The notes under the pieces were generated by a model. That model searched no databases. It had not been told where the DNA came from and worked only from the letters and a program-made list of their open reading frames with translations. 64,000 nucleotides of DNA from Saccharopolyspora elongata (GTDB lineage: Bacteria; Actinomycetota; Actinomycetes; Mycobacteriales; Pseudonocardiaceae): assembly GCF_004348985.1 (NCBI RefSeq), contig NZ_SMKW01000024.1, forward strand, positions 56,029 through 120,028. Direction: 5' to 3'. Below, in pieces: positions 15,570-26,355 of the stretch. Position 1 is the first letter of the stretch, and every line of letters starts with the position of its first letter. A program made the translations under genes and the position numbers.

Positions 15570-15984
15570 CCGTCACCGGCTCCCCAAGCCGGTCCCCTTT
15601 GAGGCATGCCCGGCTGGACCTGGTGGACGGTACGATCCGCCGCCGTCACCTGCCCCCAAGCCGGTCCCCTTTGAGGCTCGTGCAGAAGTTCCGCCCAGAT
15701 CATGGGTTCCTCTCGACCGTCACCGGCTCCCCAAGCCAGTCCCCTTTGAGGCTAGGGCGTGTGCTCAAGCATGAAATTCGTGAGGAAGTCCGCCGCCGTC
15801 ACCGGCTCCCCAAGCCAGTCCCCTTTGAGGCAGGCGGCCAGGGCATGCAGCTGCACCGCGGTCATCCCCCCGCCGTCACCGGCTCCCCAAGCCGGTCCCC
15901 TTTGAGGCGCGATGTACCGATCAACGGTGATGGTGTTCGGTGTGGCCACCGTCACCGGCTCCCAAGCCGGTCGTCGTTTATGGC
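15570..15984 (+). CRISPR. CRISPR array 2: six repeats, five spacers
   Basis: Repeats start at 15570, 15643 (35 bp, degenerate 5' stem), 15717, 15796, 15873 and 15949; full ones are 36 bp. The consensus begins CCGTCACCGGCT and ends CCCCTTTGAGGC. ACCGGCT/AGCCGGT form a 7-bp stem with a 5-base loop. Repeats 3 and 4 have a G-to-A change that breaks one stem pair. The last repeat has lost its 3' end. Spacers are 37-43 bp. The repeat differs from array 1 in the loop and neighbouring bases but keeps the stem core and 3' handle, so both arrays can plausibly feed the same effector. Confidence 0.97.
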
Positions 15985-16004
15985 GGCTCGCTGCTGGCAT
16001 GCGT

Positions 16005-16045
16005 AAGCGGGGCGGGACACCTTTGGTTGGTGTTCCGCCCCGCTT
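16005..16045. terminator. hairpin after array 2, probable terminator
   Basis: AAGCGGGGCGGGACACC (16005-16021) pairs with 16029-16045 with one mismatch around a 7-base loop, and CTTTTG follows. It is clearly related to the hairpin after array 1, in the same relative place. Confidence 0.75.
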
Positions 16046-16057
16046 CTTTTGCTGGCT

Positions 16058-16165
16058 CGATCAGTTTTCGGCGCTTCGTCGCTTGCTCCACGGGCGCGGC
16101 TGCGCCGCGACCTTCAGGAGCAGCACGCTCTCGCCGAGCTTGTGTCCCGGGTGCCTGCGCTTCCC
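16058..16165 (-). pseudogene. remnant of a DUF397 gene
   Basis: The DNA at 16126-16154 (CTCTCGCCGAGCTT-GTGTCCCGG) is almost identical to part of the intact DUF397 gene at 13469-13497, with a one-base deletion. The flanking CGATCAG after the hairpin also matches. No open frame survives. It shows that the array-terminator-DUF397 segment was duplicated as a block. Confidence 0.65.
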
Positions 16166-16167
16166 GG

Positions 16168-17451
16168 TCAGCGGGGGACGCTGTAGAGGACTCGCTTGCC
16201 CGGGTACTCCGTCACCGTCCAGACCTCGTTCTTGCCCGGCCAGTACGACAGGTCCTCCACGCCGATCGCCACCTCGCGGTCCGGACCGTCCACTGTGAGC
16301 ACTCCCGCTCCGGTCTGCTTGTCCGGCAGCGCCGCCTGGAAATGCCCCGGGCCTGTTTCGCCGCCTCCCGTGCTGCTGAGGTACCAGCGGCCGTCCGTCG
16401 CCGTTGCGCCTTGCACGCGCGGTTTCGGCAGGCGGAGCGCCGACTTGGCTCGCCAGATGCCGTCGCCGTCCGGGCTCGGCAGGCCCGTTGCTCCGTCCAG
16501 GTTCCAGCGCGCCACCCGGCCGTTCAGGTTCGGGTCGCCCTGGTCTCCGCAGTACTCGCCGGTCAGCAGCGTGTCCGGGTTGGTGCTGCGGTCCAGCGAC
16601 ACGTACGAGTAGCGCTGCCTGCCTCCCGCCAGGCACTTGTAGTCGGCCGGGTGGTCGACCACGCCCTCCGGGTTCGACCAGCCCGCCACCTGCGGCATCA
16701 CGTAGCGGTAGCCGAAGCCGTAGTACACGTTGTTCTGGCGGCCCACCTGGTTCTGGTCGGCCGTGTCGCCGTTCGTCGCCGACTTCAGGTCGAAGATCGA
16801 CCGCATGTCGAACACCCGGATGCCACGGGCCGTGTCGACGAGGTAGAGGTAGTTGCCGTACCAGACGATCCCGCCCGCGTGAACGCTGCCGCCGTTGCCC
16901 GCCTGCGGCGTGGTGACCGCCTCGTAGGACGGGTTCCCGTTGCTGTTGATGTACGGGTAGACGAGCAGCACGTGCTGGTACTTGCTGGTCGCCGGGTCGA
17001 GGAAGGAGACCCGCACGCCCTTCGCCGGGCTGGTGTCCTTGTTGTACCAGCTGACCAGCAGGGCCTGCTTCGTCCCCCACTGCTGGTCTTCCTGCGCGTC
17101 CGCGACGGTCGTGACGCCCTGCGGCATCCACTCCGTCGTGTCGGTGTCGCCCGCGTTGAAGCAGAACTTGCGGAGCGTCGGTTCCTTCATCGTGTCCAGC
17201 GCCGGGGAGGTGCAGGCACTTCCGGTGCTGCCCTGGCGGTTGGCCTGGTCCAGGATGTTCTGCACGCCGAGCTTCGGTAGTTGGGCGTCCAGCTTGTCGA
17301 CCCTCGACTGCAGGTCACCGCTGGTGTTGTTGAGCACGAAATCGTTGAGGTTGGGCGCATCCGCCGGGGCCGCCGCGGCGGGCAAGGCGGCCAGCGTCGT
17401 CGTCACCACGGCCGCCGATAGTGCCGCGGCCAACAGGTTTCGTCTGCTCAC
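16168..17451 (-). CDS. secreted protein of unknown function
   Basis: The 427-residue protein begins with a signal peptide that has a twin-Arg start (VSRRNLLAAALSA), a hydrophobic core and an ALPAAAAPA cleavage region, so Tat export is possible. The mature part is rich in Gly, Asn, Tyr and Asp, with several WYGNYLYLVDT-like segments suggesting a beta-propeller. Few Cys are present. The GTG at 17451 is chosen because AAGGAG lies six bases upstream and places the signal peptide at the N-terminus. I do not recognise an enzyme motif. The gene converges on the array 2 terminator region. Confidence 0.8.
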   Translation of the reverse strand: MSRRNLLAAALSAAVVTTTLAALPAAAAPADAPNLNDFVLNNTSGDLQSRVDKLDAQLPKLGVQNILDQANRQGSTGSACTSPALDTMKEPTLRKFCFNAGDTDTTEWMPQGVTTVADAQEDQQWGTKQALLVSWYNKDTSPAKGVRVSFLDPATSKYQHVLLVYPYINSNGNPSYEAVTTPQAGNGGSVHAGGIVWYGNYLYLVDTARGIRVFDMRSIFDLKSATNGDTADQNQVGRQNNVYYGFGYRYVMPQVAGWSNPEGVVDHPADYKCLAGGRQRYSYVSLDRSTNPDTLLTGEYCGDQGDPNLNGRVARWNLDGATGLPSPDGDGIWRAKSALRLPKPRVQGATATDGRWYLSSTGGGETGPGHFQAALPDKQTGAGVLTVDGPDREVAIGVEDLSYWPGKNEVWTVTEYPGKRVLYSVPR

Positions 17452-17591
17452 CGGTGTCTCCTTCTGGTCGAGAGCGGCGAACATCGGGAGGCTACGCGGA
17501 CAAACGCTGCGGCAGAACGGAATTCACCTGTTCGCCTGCCACCGTTCGGCCGCGTGGCGGGCGCCAGGTGGGTGCCGGGCTGGTCCCCATG

Positions 17592-17639
17592 CCGCAATTT
17601 CCATTGAAATTGAACCTTCGATTTCAATGGAAATTGCGG
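17592..17639. repeat. dispersed palindromic element, family 1, copy 1
   Basis: A perfect 19-bp inverted repeat (CCGCAATTTCCATTGAAAT with its complement at 17621-17639) closes a 10-base loop. It lies between the divergent secreted-protein and CHAT genes. Relatives occur at 38724-38771, 38820-38843 and, inside the NRPS gene, 57188-57235. It is AT-rich against the high-GC background. Confidence 0.85.
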
Positions 17640-17707
17640 ACCGACCTCGGGGTGGGTGAGCATCGGCAGGGCCTAGGGTGGGGTTCTCGATCGGTTCGGG
17701 AGGTGCG

Positions 17708-20700
17708 GTGGACGTCGATCCGGCGGAGCTCGACGAGGCCATCGCGCAGCGGTACGCGCAGCTCACCGAGGAACTCGACGACGAAACCGCCTACCAGGTC
17801 CTGGTGGAGCTGGCGGACTTGCTGCTGCACCGTGCCGAGAGCGCCGACATCGACGACGTCATCGAGGTCGCCGGGAACCTGCTCGACGCCCTCGCCGACG
17901 ACTCCCCCGCCCGCGCCGCGCCGCTCTACCAACTGGGCCTGGCGCACACGATGCGCGCCGAGCGCGGCGCCCAGGAGGAGTTCCGCACCGCCGTCGGCTA
18001 CCTGCGGCAGCTGCGGCCGCTGCTGCCCGACGATTCGGCCGAGATCGTGGCCCGGATCGGCCTGATCACCGCGCAGGCGGCGCTCGTCCTGGAAGCCTTC
18101 GAGCACGTCGACGACGCACTGGCCGACCTCGACACTGCATTCGGGCAGCTGCCGGACTCGTTGCTGCGGAACCAGGTCCGCTTCCGGCGCGGGGCGGTGC
18201 ACCTCACCCGGTACCTGTCGATGGGCGGCGGCGAAACCGATCACCGGACCGCCACCGAGGACCTCACCGCGACGCTCGACGTGCCGTCCGACGTGCGCAC
18301 CTCGGACGCCTGCCACATCGGCCTCGCCTTCCTGCTGCTGACCGCGGAAATGCCCGCCGAGCTGCGGCAGGGCCCCATCGCCGCCGATGTCGCCGACCGG
18401 ATCACGCTGACGGCCCCGGCCGAGGACCTCGCCGAGGTGCGCCGCCACCTGGACGCGATCTCCCCCGACGGAGCCGGCGACGGCTCCGTGACCACCTTGA
18501 AGGTCATCGTCAACGCGGTGGGGAACCTGGACGGCTCGACCACCGAGGACTGGACGACCGCGATCGGCGAACTCGACGACGCGAAGAGGTCGTGGCCCGA
18601 CGAAGAACCCGGCAAGCGGGAAATCGCCGCGCTGCAAGCGGGTTTGGCCACGAAGCTCGCCGAGGTCAGCGGCAGTGCCGAGGACGCCGACGCCGCGACC
18701 GCCCAGATCGCCGCAGCCGCCGCGGCCTTGCCCGCCGACCACCCCATGCGTTCGCTGCTGCTCACCGGGCTGCGCTTCGCCTCCAACCCGCCCGGCAAGG
18801 CCGCTCCGGACCTCGACCCGGCCGAGAACGCCGCGGTGATCCGGCGGCTGGAGCAGGCGCTGGAGCAGTTCTCGGACGACGACCCGGACCGGGCGACGGT
18901 GCTCACCCAGCTGACGTCGACGCTGTTCAGGTCCGTCGCGACCGACCGCGCGCAGTCGCCGGCGTCCCTTTCCCGGGTCCGGGAGCTGAGCGAACAGGCG
19001 ATCCGCCGCGGCGGCGCCGACCGGGTCAACGCCGGGATCAACCACTTCCTGCTGGGCGCCGCCGAGAGCTTCCAGGTGATCAACGACCGCGCCGAGGAGA
19101 AGCTCGGGGCCGCCGTGGCGAACATGCGGCGCGCCGACGAGCTGCTGCCCGCCGACCACAAGTTGCGGCCGCTGATGATGCCGTGGCTGAGCTGGCTGCT
19201 CACCCAGCGGTTCATGGCCTTCGGCGGCCAGGAGGACCTCGACGCCGCCCGCTACTACGCGGCGGCCGGCGGCGGGAACGACCAGGTCACGCGCTTCGCC
19301 GCCGCCGTGAGCCGGCTTTCGCCGCACCGGCTCGACGCCGCCACGCTGGACGGAGTGGCCGCGGAGCTCGAAGCGCTGGCATCGGAGATGTCGCCGGGGG
19401 ACTTCCTCCAGCCCAGGATCGCGAGCGCGCTGGGAACGGCGCGAATGCTTCGGAACCTCCTCCACGGCGACGAGTTGAGCCTCGACGGTGCCAACACCGG
19501 CGAGGCGCGCGACGCGATGAACGCCGTCCTCGACGCCGTGGCCCGGGTGCCGGAGCACCACGTCGACCAACCGAACGAGACCCTCGGCGCCGCGAACGCG
19601 TTGGTCGTGCAGGGCCTTGCCACCCGGGATCTCGCGCTGCTCAACCGCGGCGTCGGCTTGATGGTCGAGGTCTGCGGGAAGGCCGACCTGTTCCCGCGCG
19701 AGCGTCGGCACGCGTTGGACATGCTGGGGACCGCGTTGCGGGTCCGCTACGAGTTCACCCGCGATCCGCGCGATCTCAGCAACGCCATCGACCGGTTCGA
19801 GCAGGTGCTCCGCGAGTTCGAGCTGGAGCCGGGCGCGTTCGAGACCGCGAACCTGTTGAACTCGCTGGCCGACTGCTACGCGACCCGCGGCGACGCGGTG
19901 CGCCGCGATCCGCAGCGCGCGGTGCAGAACGGGCTTGAGGCGTTGCGCGAGCGGGCGCGCAACGTGCTGCTGCAATCCAGCCCCCGCCGCGCGTTGGACA
20001 CCGCGAACACCGCGTCCGGCGAAGCGGTGCAGGTGAGCCGGTGGTGCCTGGCGTCGGGCCAGCCGGAGGCCGCGGTGCAGGCGCTGGAGCTGGGGCGCGG
20101 CATGGTGCTGCACGCCGCGACGGTCGACGCGAACATGCCGGCCCTGCTGCGGGAGAACGGCCACGCGGACCTGGCCGAGCGGTGGGAATCCGAGGTGGGG
20201 CAACAACAACCGTGGGATGTCGGTGCTGCCGGCACGGCCAGCGTCGCCGATGCCGCGCTGCCCAGCGACCTGCGGTACCGGGTGCTGCGGGCCTTCGACG
20301 GCACCGCCGCCGAAGCGCACCTGCTCGCTCCGCCGCCGGTCGCGGAGATCGCTGCCGGGTTGCGCGCCGCGCGCACCCAGGCCCTCGTCTACCTGCTGCC
20401 CGGGGCCGCGGTGCTGGTCACCGCCGATGGGCGGGTCGAGCGGGTGGAGTCGCCGCAGCTCACCGAGGACGGCCCGGTCGCCCGGTTCGACCGGCTGCAG
20501 CGGGAGCGCGCCCGGGGCGACGACATCGAGGAGCAGTGGCGCGCGGCGTTGGCGAGCGTCTGCGACTGGGCGTGGACCGCGGTGCTGAACCCGGTGCTGG
20601 ACCTGGTCGCCGCCGGTCCTCGCGAGCGACCGCTGCGAATCGTGCTGGTACCGACCGGAAAGCTCGGCACCGTGCCGTGGCACGCGGCGCGGCGGCGGGT

Positions 20701-21469
20701 GCCCGGCGGCAAGGTCCGGCACGTCTGCCAGGACGCCGTCATCTGCTACGCCGCGTCGGCGCGGCAGTTCGTCGAGGCCGGTCGGCGCGAAACCCGTTCC
20801 TGGGCAAGCGAACCGGCGCTGGTGCGGACGCCGGACCTGCACTTCAGCCGGCACGAGCTCGGCCACATCCACGAGGCGCACTACGGGCACGGCACCTACC
20901 TGGGCAAGCCGCCCGACCCGCGGCGCCGCAGACAACGCCGCGAGCCGCCGAAGCCCGCCGAGGTGCTCGCGCTGCTGCCCACCGCCTCGCTGCTGCACCT
21001 GGCCTGCCACGCCACCCCGGCCGAGCTGCCGATCGAGTCCGCGCTGCTGCTCGGTTCCGGAGAAGTGCTGCCGGTGCAGGACATCCTGCGCCAGGCGCGG
21101 GACCGGCCGCGGGATGCCGCCGGGGCGCTCGTCGTGCTCGCGGCCTGCGCCAGCGACCTCACCGACCGGCAGCACGACGAGGTGCTGACGCTGTCCACCG
21201 CGTTCCTCGCCGCCGGTGCCGCCGGCGTCGTGGGCACGCGCTGGGAGGTCGAGGACCTGCCCACGGCCATGTTCATGATCGTGTTCCACCACTACCTCAA
21301 CGCCGGCTACGCCGATCCGGCGAGCGCGCTGCGGGCCGCGCAGCTGTGGATGCTCGACCCGCGCCGCCGCCCGCTGCCCGGCCTGCCCGAAGAACTCTCG
21401 CTCTTCTTCGCCGACATCGACCCCGCCGAGCTCGCGCACTGGGCAGGATTCACCTACCAAGGCCGGTAA
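17708..21469 (+). CDS. helical-repeat protein with C-terminal CHAT (caspase-like) protease domain
   Basis: The 1253-residue protein has a long, all-helical N-terminal region (about 1-850) with TPR-like character, then a CHAT domain (about 960-1250). The caspase-like dyad is visible: LLHLACHATP with His1101, and VVLAACASD with Cys1147, followed by FLAAGAAGVVGTRWEVED. CHAT proteases with helical repeats act as regulated endopeptidases, some in defence (for example TPR-CHAT with type III-E CRISPR). Here the immediate partner is an Hsp70 gene downstream rather than cas genes. GTG 17708 follows a GGGAGG; GTG 17678 is an alternative. A large antisense open frame over the same region is a codon-bias shadow. 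Confidence 0.88.
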   Translation: MDVDPAELDEAIAQRYAQLTEELDDETAYQVLVELADLLLHRAESADIDDVIEVAGNLLDALADDSPARAAPLYQLGLAHTMRAERGAQEEFRTAVGYLRQLRPLLPDDSAEIVARIGLITAQAALVLEAFEHVDDALADLDTAFGQLPDSLLRNQVRFRRGAVHLTRYLSMGGGETDHRTATEDLTATLDVPSDVRTSDACHIGLAFLLLTAEMPAELRQGPIAADVADRITLTAPAEDLAEVRRHLDAISPDGAGDGSVTTLKVIVNAVGNLDGSTTEDWTTAIGELDDAKRSWPDEEPGKREIAALQAGLATKLAEVSGSAEDADAATAQIAAAAAALPADHPMRSLLLTGLRFASNPPGKAAPDLDPAENAAVIRRLEQALEQFSDDDPDRATVLTQLTSTLFRSVATDRAQSPASLSRVRELSEQAIRRGGADRVNAGINHFLLGAAESFQVINDRAEEKLGAAVANMRRADELLPADHKLRPLMMPWLSWLLTQRFMAFGGQEDLDAARYYAAAGGGNDQVTRFAAAVSRLSPHRLDAATLDGVAAELEALASEMSPGDFLQPRIASALGTARMLRNLLHGDELSLDGANTGEARDAMNAVLDAVARVPEHHVDQPNETLGAANALVVQGLATRDLALLNRGVGLMVEVCGKADLFPRERRHALDMLGTALRVRYEFTRDPRDLSNAIDRFEQVLREFELEPGAFETANLLNSLADCYATRGDAVRRDPQRAVQNGLEALRERARNVLLQSSPRRALDTANTASGEAVQVSRWCLASGQPEAAVQALELGRGMVLHAATVDANMPALLRENGHADLAERWESEVGQQQPWDVGAAGTASVADAALPSDLRYRVLRAFDGTAAEAHLLAPPPVAEIAAGLRAARTQALVYLLPGAAVLVTADGRVERVESPQLTEDGPVARFDRLQRERARGDDIEEQWRAALASVCDWAWTAVLNPVLDLVAAGPRERPLRIVLVPTGKLGTVPWHAARRRVPGGKVRHVCQDAVICYAASARQFVEAGRRETRSWASEPALVRTPDLHFSRHELGHIHEAHYGHGTYLGKPPDPRRRRQRREPPKPAEVLALLPTASLLHLACHATPAELPIESALLLGSGEVLPVQDILRQARDRPRDAAGALVVLAACASDLTDRQHDEVLTLSTAFLAAGAAGVVGTRWEVEDLPTAMFMIVFHHYLNAGYADPASALRAAQLWMLDPRRRPLPGLPEELSLFFADIDPAELAHWAGFTYQGR

Positions 21470-21471
21470 CT

Positions 21472-21662
21472 TCTGCTTTTATAAGCGGCGAAGCCGCTTG
21501 CGGTGTGGGACACAGCTTGCACCGCCGCGGGTTCACGGTGCCCACTCCTCTGGAGTTCTCCCAGCGAGGACAGCCCCGACGTGGTGAATTGGTCATTCAT
21601 GAGTCGGGGATCCCACAGCGAGAAGGCCTCTGAGGTTCCGCCACCCGCACCGCCACGCAAGC
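21472..21662 (+). repeat. dispersed element, family 2, copy A
   Basis: This is a roughly 190-bp element. It begins with a TTATAAGCGGCG..AGCCGCTT hairpin, continues through GCACCGCCGCGGGTT and GAGGACAGCCCC, and ends GAGGTTCCGCCACC...CCACGCAA. The copy inside the NRPS gene (55467-55655) matches along its length. Partial inverted copies lie at 23310-23373, 46278-46391, 47859-47914 and 63816-63884. It occupies the gap between the CHAT and Hsp70 genes. No terminal inverted repeats or transposase are visible. Confidence 0.8.
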
Positions 21663-21697
21663 AATACCCTGAAAGCTCTCTGATCGAGAGGAGTCCC

Positions 21698-23302
<1,605 letters not shown>

Positions 23303-23309
23303 AGAGTGC

Positions 23310-23373
23310 TTCGAAATTGGTTTGCGTTAGCGGTGCGAGTTGAGTCCCACCACAAGCGGCTACCGCCGCTTAG
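23310..23373 (-). repeat. dispersed element, family 2, copy E (internally deleted)
   Basis: On the minus strand it reads TAAGCGGCGGTAGCCGCTT, GTGGTGGGACTCAACTCGC, ACCGC, then ACGCAAACC..TTTCGAA. That joins the left end of the element to its right end without the middle. It is inverted relative to copy A, so the two bracket the Hsp70 gene. Confidence 0.7.
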
Positions 23374-23381
23374 AACACGAC

Positions 23382-24170
23382 CTAGCCCAGCAGCGCGGAC
23401 AGTTCCGCGACCTCGGCCGTCACGCGGCTTTCCGCCTTCGCCAGCGAATAGCCCTCCGGATGGTGCGTGAGCACCACGACGATGTACCGGTCACCGCTGC
23501 CGACCAGCCCGCTGGTGTGCACGTCCACGCCGCCGCGCCCGGCCGCCCACGCCTGCTTGACGCCCCACTCCTCGCCGGGCAGCGCGCTGGGGATGCCGAA
23601 GTGCTGGTCGGTGCCGTCGGCGGCGGTGCGCGCGGCATCGCGCAGCGGATCGAGCAGCAGGGCGCGCTTCTCCTCCGGTAGCTCCAGAACGTGCTGGTAC
23701 ACCTTGACCATGTCGTTCGCGGTGATCAGCGTGTCGCCCCAGCGGCCCGGCGTGTCCGGAGGTTCGGTGTCCGACAGGCCGAGGTCGGCCGCGACGCGGG
23801 TGACGATCTGCGGCCCGCCACCGGAGGACCACAGTTCGCTGGCGATGCCGTCGTCGCTGTGCGAGAGCATCCGGGTCACCCGCGGGCTCGGTCGCTTCGG
23901 CGTGACGATCCCGCGCTCGACCAGGTCGAGCCCGATGAGCAGCTTCACCAGCGACGCCGACCGGAACTGCCGGTCGGCGTGGTCGGAGTGCAGCATTTCC
24001 TGCTCGACGCGGTCGAAGACCACCGTGCTGGAGTCGGTATCCCCGGAGGCCTGGCCGATGCCGAACGCGATGGCCAGGGCCGCCACCACGACCAGCGCTG
24101 CGACGACCGGCCAGTTGTTCCGCCGCCGGGGGCGCTGTGCCCGCAGCGGCCTGGTCTTCGCTTCCAACAT
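23382..24170 (-). CDS. membrane-anchored class A beta-lactamase-like serine hydrolase
   Basis: The 262-residue protein has a basic cytoplasmic start, one membrane helix (about residues 20-42), then an extracytoplasmic domain. SASLVKLLIGLDL contains the Ser73-x-x-Lys76 motif of the serine beta-lactamase/penicillin-binding superfamily. SDDG near residue 105 occupies the place of the SDN motif. A KTG box is not obvious, so true beta-lactamase activity is uncertain. It is divergent from a CseB-like response regulator with only about 47 bp between starts, which suggests cell-envelope-stress control. Confidence 0.75.
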   Translation of the reverse strand: MLEAKTRPLRAQRPRRRNNWPVVAALVVVAALAIAFGIGQASGDTDSSTVVFDRVEQEMLHSDHADRQFRSASLVKLLIGLDLVERGIVTPKRPSPRVTRMLSHSDDGIASELWSSGGGPQIVTRVAADLGLSDTEPPDTPGRWGDTLITANDMVKVYQHVLELPEEKRALLLDPLRDAARTAADGTDQHFGIPSALPGEEWGVKQAWAAGRGGVDVHTSGLVGSGDRYIVVVLTHHPEGYSLAKAESRVTAEVAELSALLG

Positions 24171-24217
24171 GACTCCAGCGTCGCGACGCGATGTCGGCGT
24201 CAGACCTTGGTGATGTC

Positions 24218-24943
24218 ATGGTTTCGCTACAGAACCACACGGGTGCCGCGGTGGAGATCCATAATCGGCCGGTGCCGAATGTGCTGCTGATAGAGGACGA
24301 CCCGGCCGTCCGGGCGGGGCTGTGCCTGGGCCTTCGCCGGCACGGACACGTGGTGGAGCCGGCGCCGGACGGGGAAGGTGGCCTGCGGTTGCTGGGTGCC
24401 GCGGACATCGTGGTGCTGGACGTGATGCTGCCCGGGATCGACGGTTTCGAGGTGTGCCGCCGGATCCGGGCCGCTGGCAACCTGCCGATCATCATGCTCA
24501 CCGCTCGCGGCGATGACATCGACGTGGTCAGCGGCCTGGAGGCGGGCGCCGACGACTACGTGGTGAAACCGGTGCAGGCTCGGGTGCTGGACGCGCGGAT
24601 CAAGGCGGTGCTGCGCCGCAACGGCGGTGGCGCGGACCAGGATCGGGAACGGCACGGCGACCTCGTGATCGACCGGGCCGCGCTGGAGGTGTCGAAGGCG
24701 GGCGAGCCGGTCCCGTTGACGCCGACCGAGCTGCGGCTGCTGCTGGAGCTGTCGAAGGTGCCCGGCCACGTGCTCAGCCGCCAGCAGCTGCTGAACCTGG
24801 TGTGGGAGCACGAGTTCCTGGGCGATTCGCGGCTGGTCGACGCCTGCGTGCAGCGGGTGCGCATGAAGATCGAGGACGTGCCGGGCTCGCCCGTTTACAT
24901 CCGGACCGTGCGCGGTTTCGGCTACCGGTTCGGCCCCCTGTGA
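24218..24943 (+). CDS. OmpR/PhoB-type response regulator, CseB-like
   Basis: The 241-residue protein has a receiver domain (LLIEDDPAVR, phospho-acceptor Asp in IVVLDVMLPG, switch TAR, Lys in YVVKPVQ) and a C-terminal winged-helix DNA-binding domain ending YIRTVRGFGYRFG. With the following kinase and lipoprotein genes it resembles the CseB/CseC/CseA cell-envelope-stress set of Streptomyces. The start is uncertain: GTG 24272 would begin right at the receiver domain, while ATG 24218 gives an 18-residue extension. Neither has a clear ribosome-binding site. Confidence 0.88.
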   Translation: MVSLQNHTGAAVEIHNRPVPNVLLIEDDPAVRAGLCLGLRRHGHVVEPAPDGEGGLRLLGAADIVVLDVMLPGIDGFEVCRRIRAAGNLPIIMLTARGDDIDVVSGLEAGADDYVVKPVQARVLDARIKAVLRRNGGGADQDRERHGDLVIDRAALEVSKAGEPVPLTPTELRLLLELSKVPGHVLSRQQLLNLVWEHEFLGDSRLVDACVQRVRMKIEDVPGSPVYIRTVRGFGYRFGPL

Positions 24944-26355
24944 TCGGGCGATTGCTCGGCAGGGCGCGGGGAATCCGACCGCGGATGGTCCTGATCGTCA
25001 CGTTCGTCGCGCTGCTGGCGACGGTCGCGGCGACCGGGGCGAACTACGTCTCGGCCCGCCGCACCGTGCTCGCCACGACGCAGGACCACTTCATGCAGCA
25101 GCTGCGCGACGACGTCGACCGGCTGGCCCCGGACCTCCGGCTGCCCCTCGACCAGGCCGCCCTCGACGAGCTCCACGGCCGGCTCGGTAGGCACACCGTC
25201 GTCGTCTTCGGCGGCCTGACCGCGAAGGACGCCACCTATCCCGCAGCTGAGATCTCGGAAGGCCTGCGCGCGACGGTGCGCAACGGCACGCAGGTCGTGT
25301 TCCAGCGGGTTGAGAACCAGAGCACCGTCATGCTCGTCGTCGGCATGCCGGTGCTGACCACCGACGAGCACTTCCAGCGCCACCCGTCCGGGCTGGAGGT
25401 GTACGGCTGGCTCCCGCTCTACGAACAGCAGCGGCAGATCCAGGAGTTCGCGACGAACGGCTGGCTGACCGGCGCCGTCGCGGTGCCGCTCGCGGTGATC
25501 GTCGCCTGGCTCGCCGCCAGCGCGGTGCTCCGGCCGGTGCGCCGGCTGCGCGATGGCGCCCGCAGCCTCGCCCGCGGCGACCTGACGACGCGGCTGCCCG
25601 CTCGCGGCTCGGACGAACTCGCCGAGCTGGCGCGGACTTTCAACGACAGCGCGGCCAGCCTGGAGGCTTCGGTCGGCGAGCTGCGGCGGATGGAGGCCGA
25701 CTCCCGGAGGTTCGTCGCCGACGTGTCGCACGAGCTGCGCACCCCGCTGGCCGCGATGACGGCGGTCAACGAGGTGCTCGACGAGGAAGGCTCGCGGCTT
25801 CCCGGCGACGCCGGCACCGCCGCCCGGTTGATCAGCTCGGAGACGAAAAAGCTCGCGCGACTGGTGGACGACCTGATCGAGATCTCCCGGTTCGATTCCG
25901 GCGCCGCGCGGCTCGACCGGCAGGAAACCGACCTCGGGGAGCTGATCAGCGGGACGCTGCGCACCCGCCAGTGGGGCGACCGGGTGGAGGCGGATCTGCC
26001 GCCGGGGATCGTCGCCGAGGTCGACGGCCGGCGAGTGGACGTGATCGTGGCGAACCTGGTGGGCAACGCGCTCCGGCACGGCGAGCCGCCCGTGCGGGTG
26101 CGCCTGCGCAGCGCCGACGGGCAGGTCGTCGTCGAGGTCACCGACAACGGCCCTGGACTGCCAGAATCCGTGCTGCCGCACGTGTTCGCGCGGTTCTACA
26201 AGGCCGACGCGGCGCGCACCCGGTCGGAGGGCAGCGGGCTCGGGCTGTCGATCGCGATGAAGAACGCGGCGTTGCACGGCGGCACCATCGAGGCGGGCAA
26301 CCAGCCCGGCGGTGGCGCGAAGTTCACGCTGCGGTTGCCCCTGGAGGACTCGTGA
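24940..26355 (+). CDS. sensor histidine kinase, CseC-like
   Basis: The 471-residue kinase has a first membrane helix at about 17-36, an extracytoplasmic sensor region of about 130 residues, and a second helix near 175-195. HAMP follows (LRPVRRLRDGARSLARGDL), then the H-box FVADVSHELRTPLAAM, N-box IVANLVGNALRHG, and G boxes DNGPGLP and GSGLGLSIA. It starts at GTG overlapping the regulator's stop and ends overlapping the lipoprotein gene as GTGA, so the three are co-translated. It should phosphorylate the upstream regulator in response to envelope stress. Confidence 0.92.
   Translation: MIGRLLGRARGIRPRMVLIVTFVALLATVAATGANYVSARRTVLATTQDHFMQQLRDDVDRLAPDLRLPLDQAALDELHGRLGRHTVVVFGGLTAKDATYPAAEISEGLRATVRNGTQVVFQRVENQSTVMLVVGMPVLTTDEHFQRHPSGLEVYGWLPLYEQQRQIQEFATNGWLTGAVAVPLAVIVAWLAASAVLRPVRRLRDGARSLARGDLTTRLPARGSDELAELARTFNDSAASLEASVGELRRMEADSRRFVADVSHELRTPLAAMTAVNEVLDEEGSRLPGDAGTAARLISSETKKLARLVDDLIEISRFDSGAARLDRQETDLGELISGTLRTRQWGDRVEADLPPGIVAEVDGRRVDVIVANLVGNALRHGEPPVRVRLRSADGQVVVEVTDNGPGLPESVLPHVFARFYKADAARTRSEGSGLGLSIAMKNAALHGGTIEAGNQPGGGAKFTLRLPLEDS

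Noticed and set aside
17624..21460. 1278-codon open frame on the minus strand opposite the CHAT gene
   Set aside because: Its product is Arg/Gly/Val-rich low-complexity sequence typical of antisense frames in high-GC genes. The plus-strand frame has a recognisable CHAT domain.
23382..24170. Calling this gene a functional beta-lactamase
   Set aside because: SxxK and an SDN-like motif are visible but no clear KTG box, so only superfamily membership is supported.
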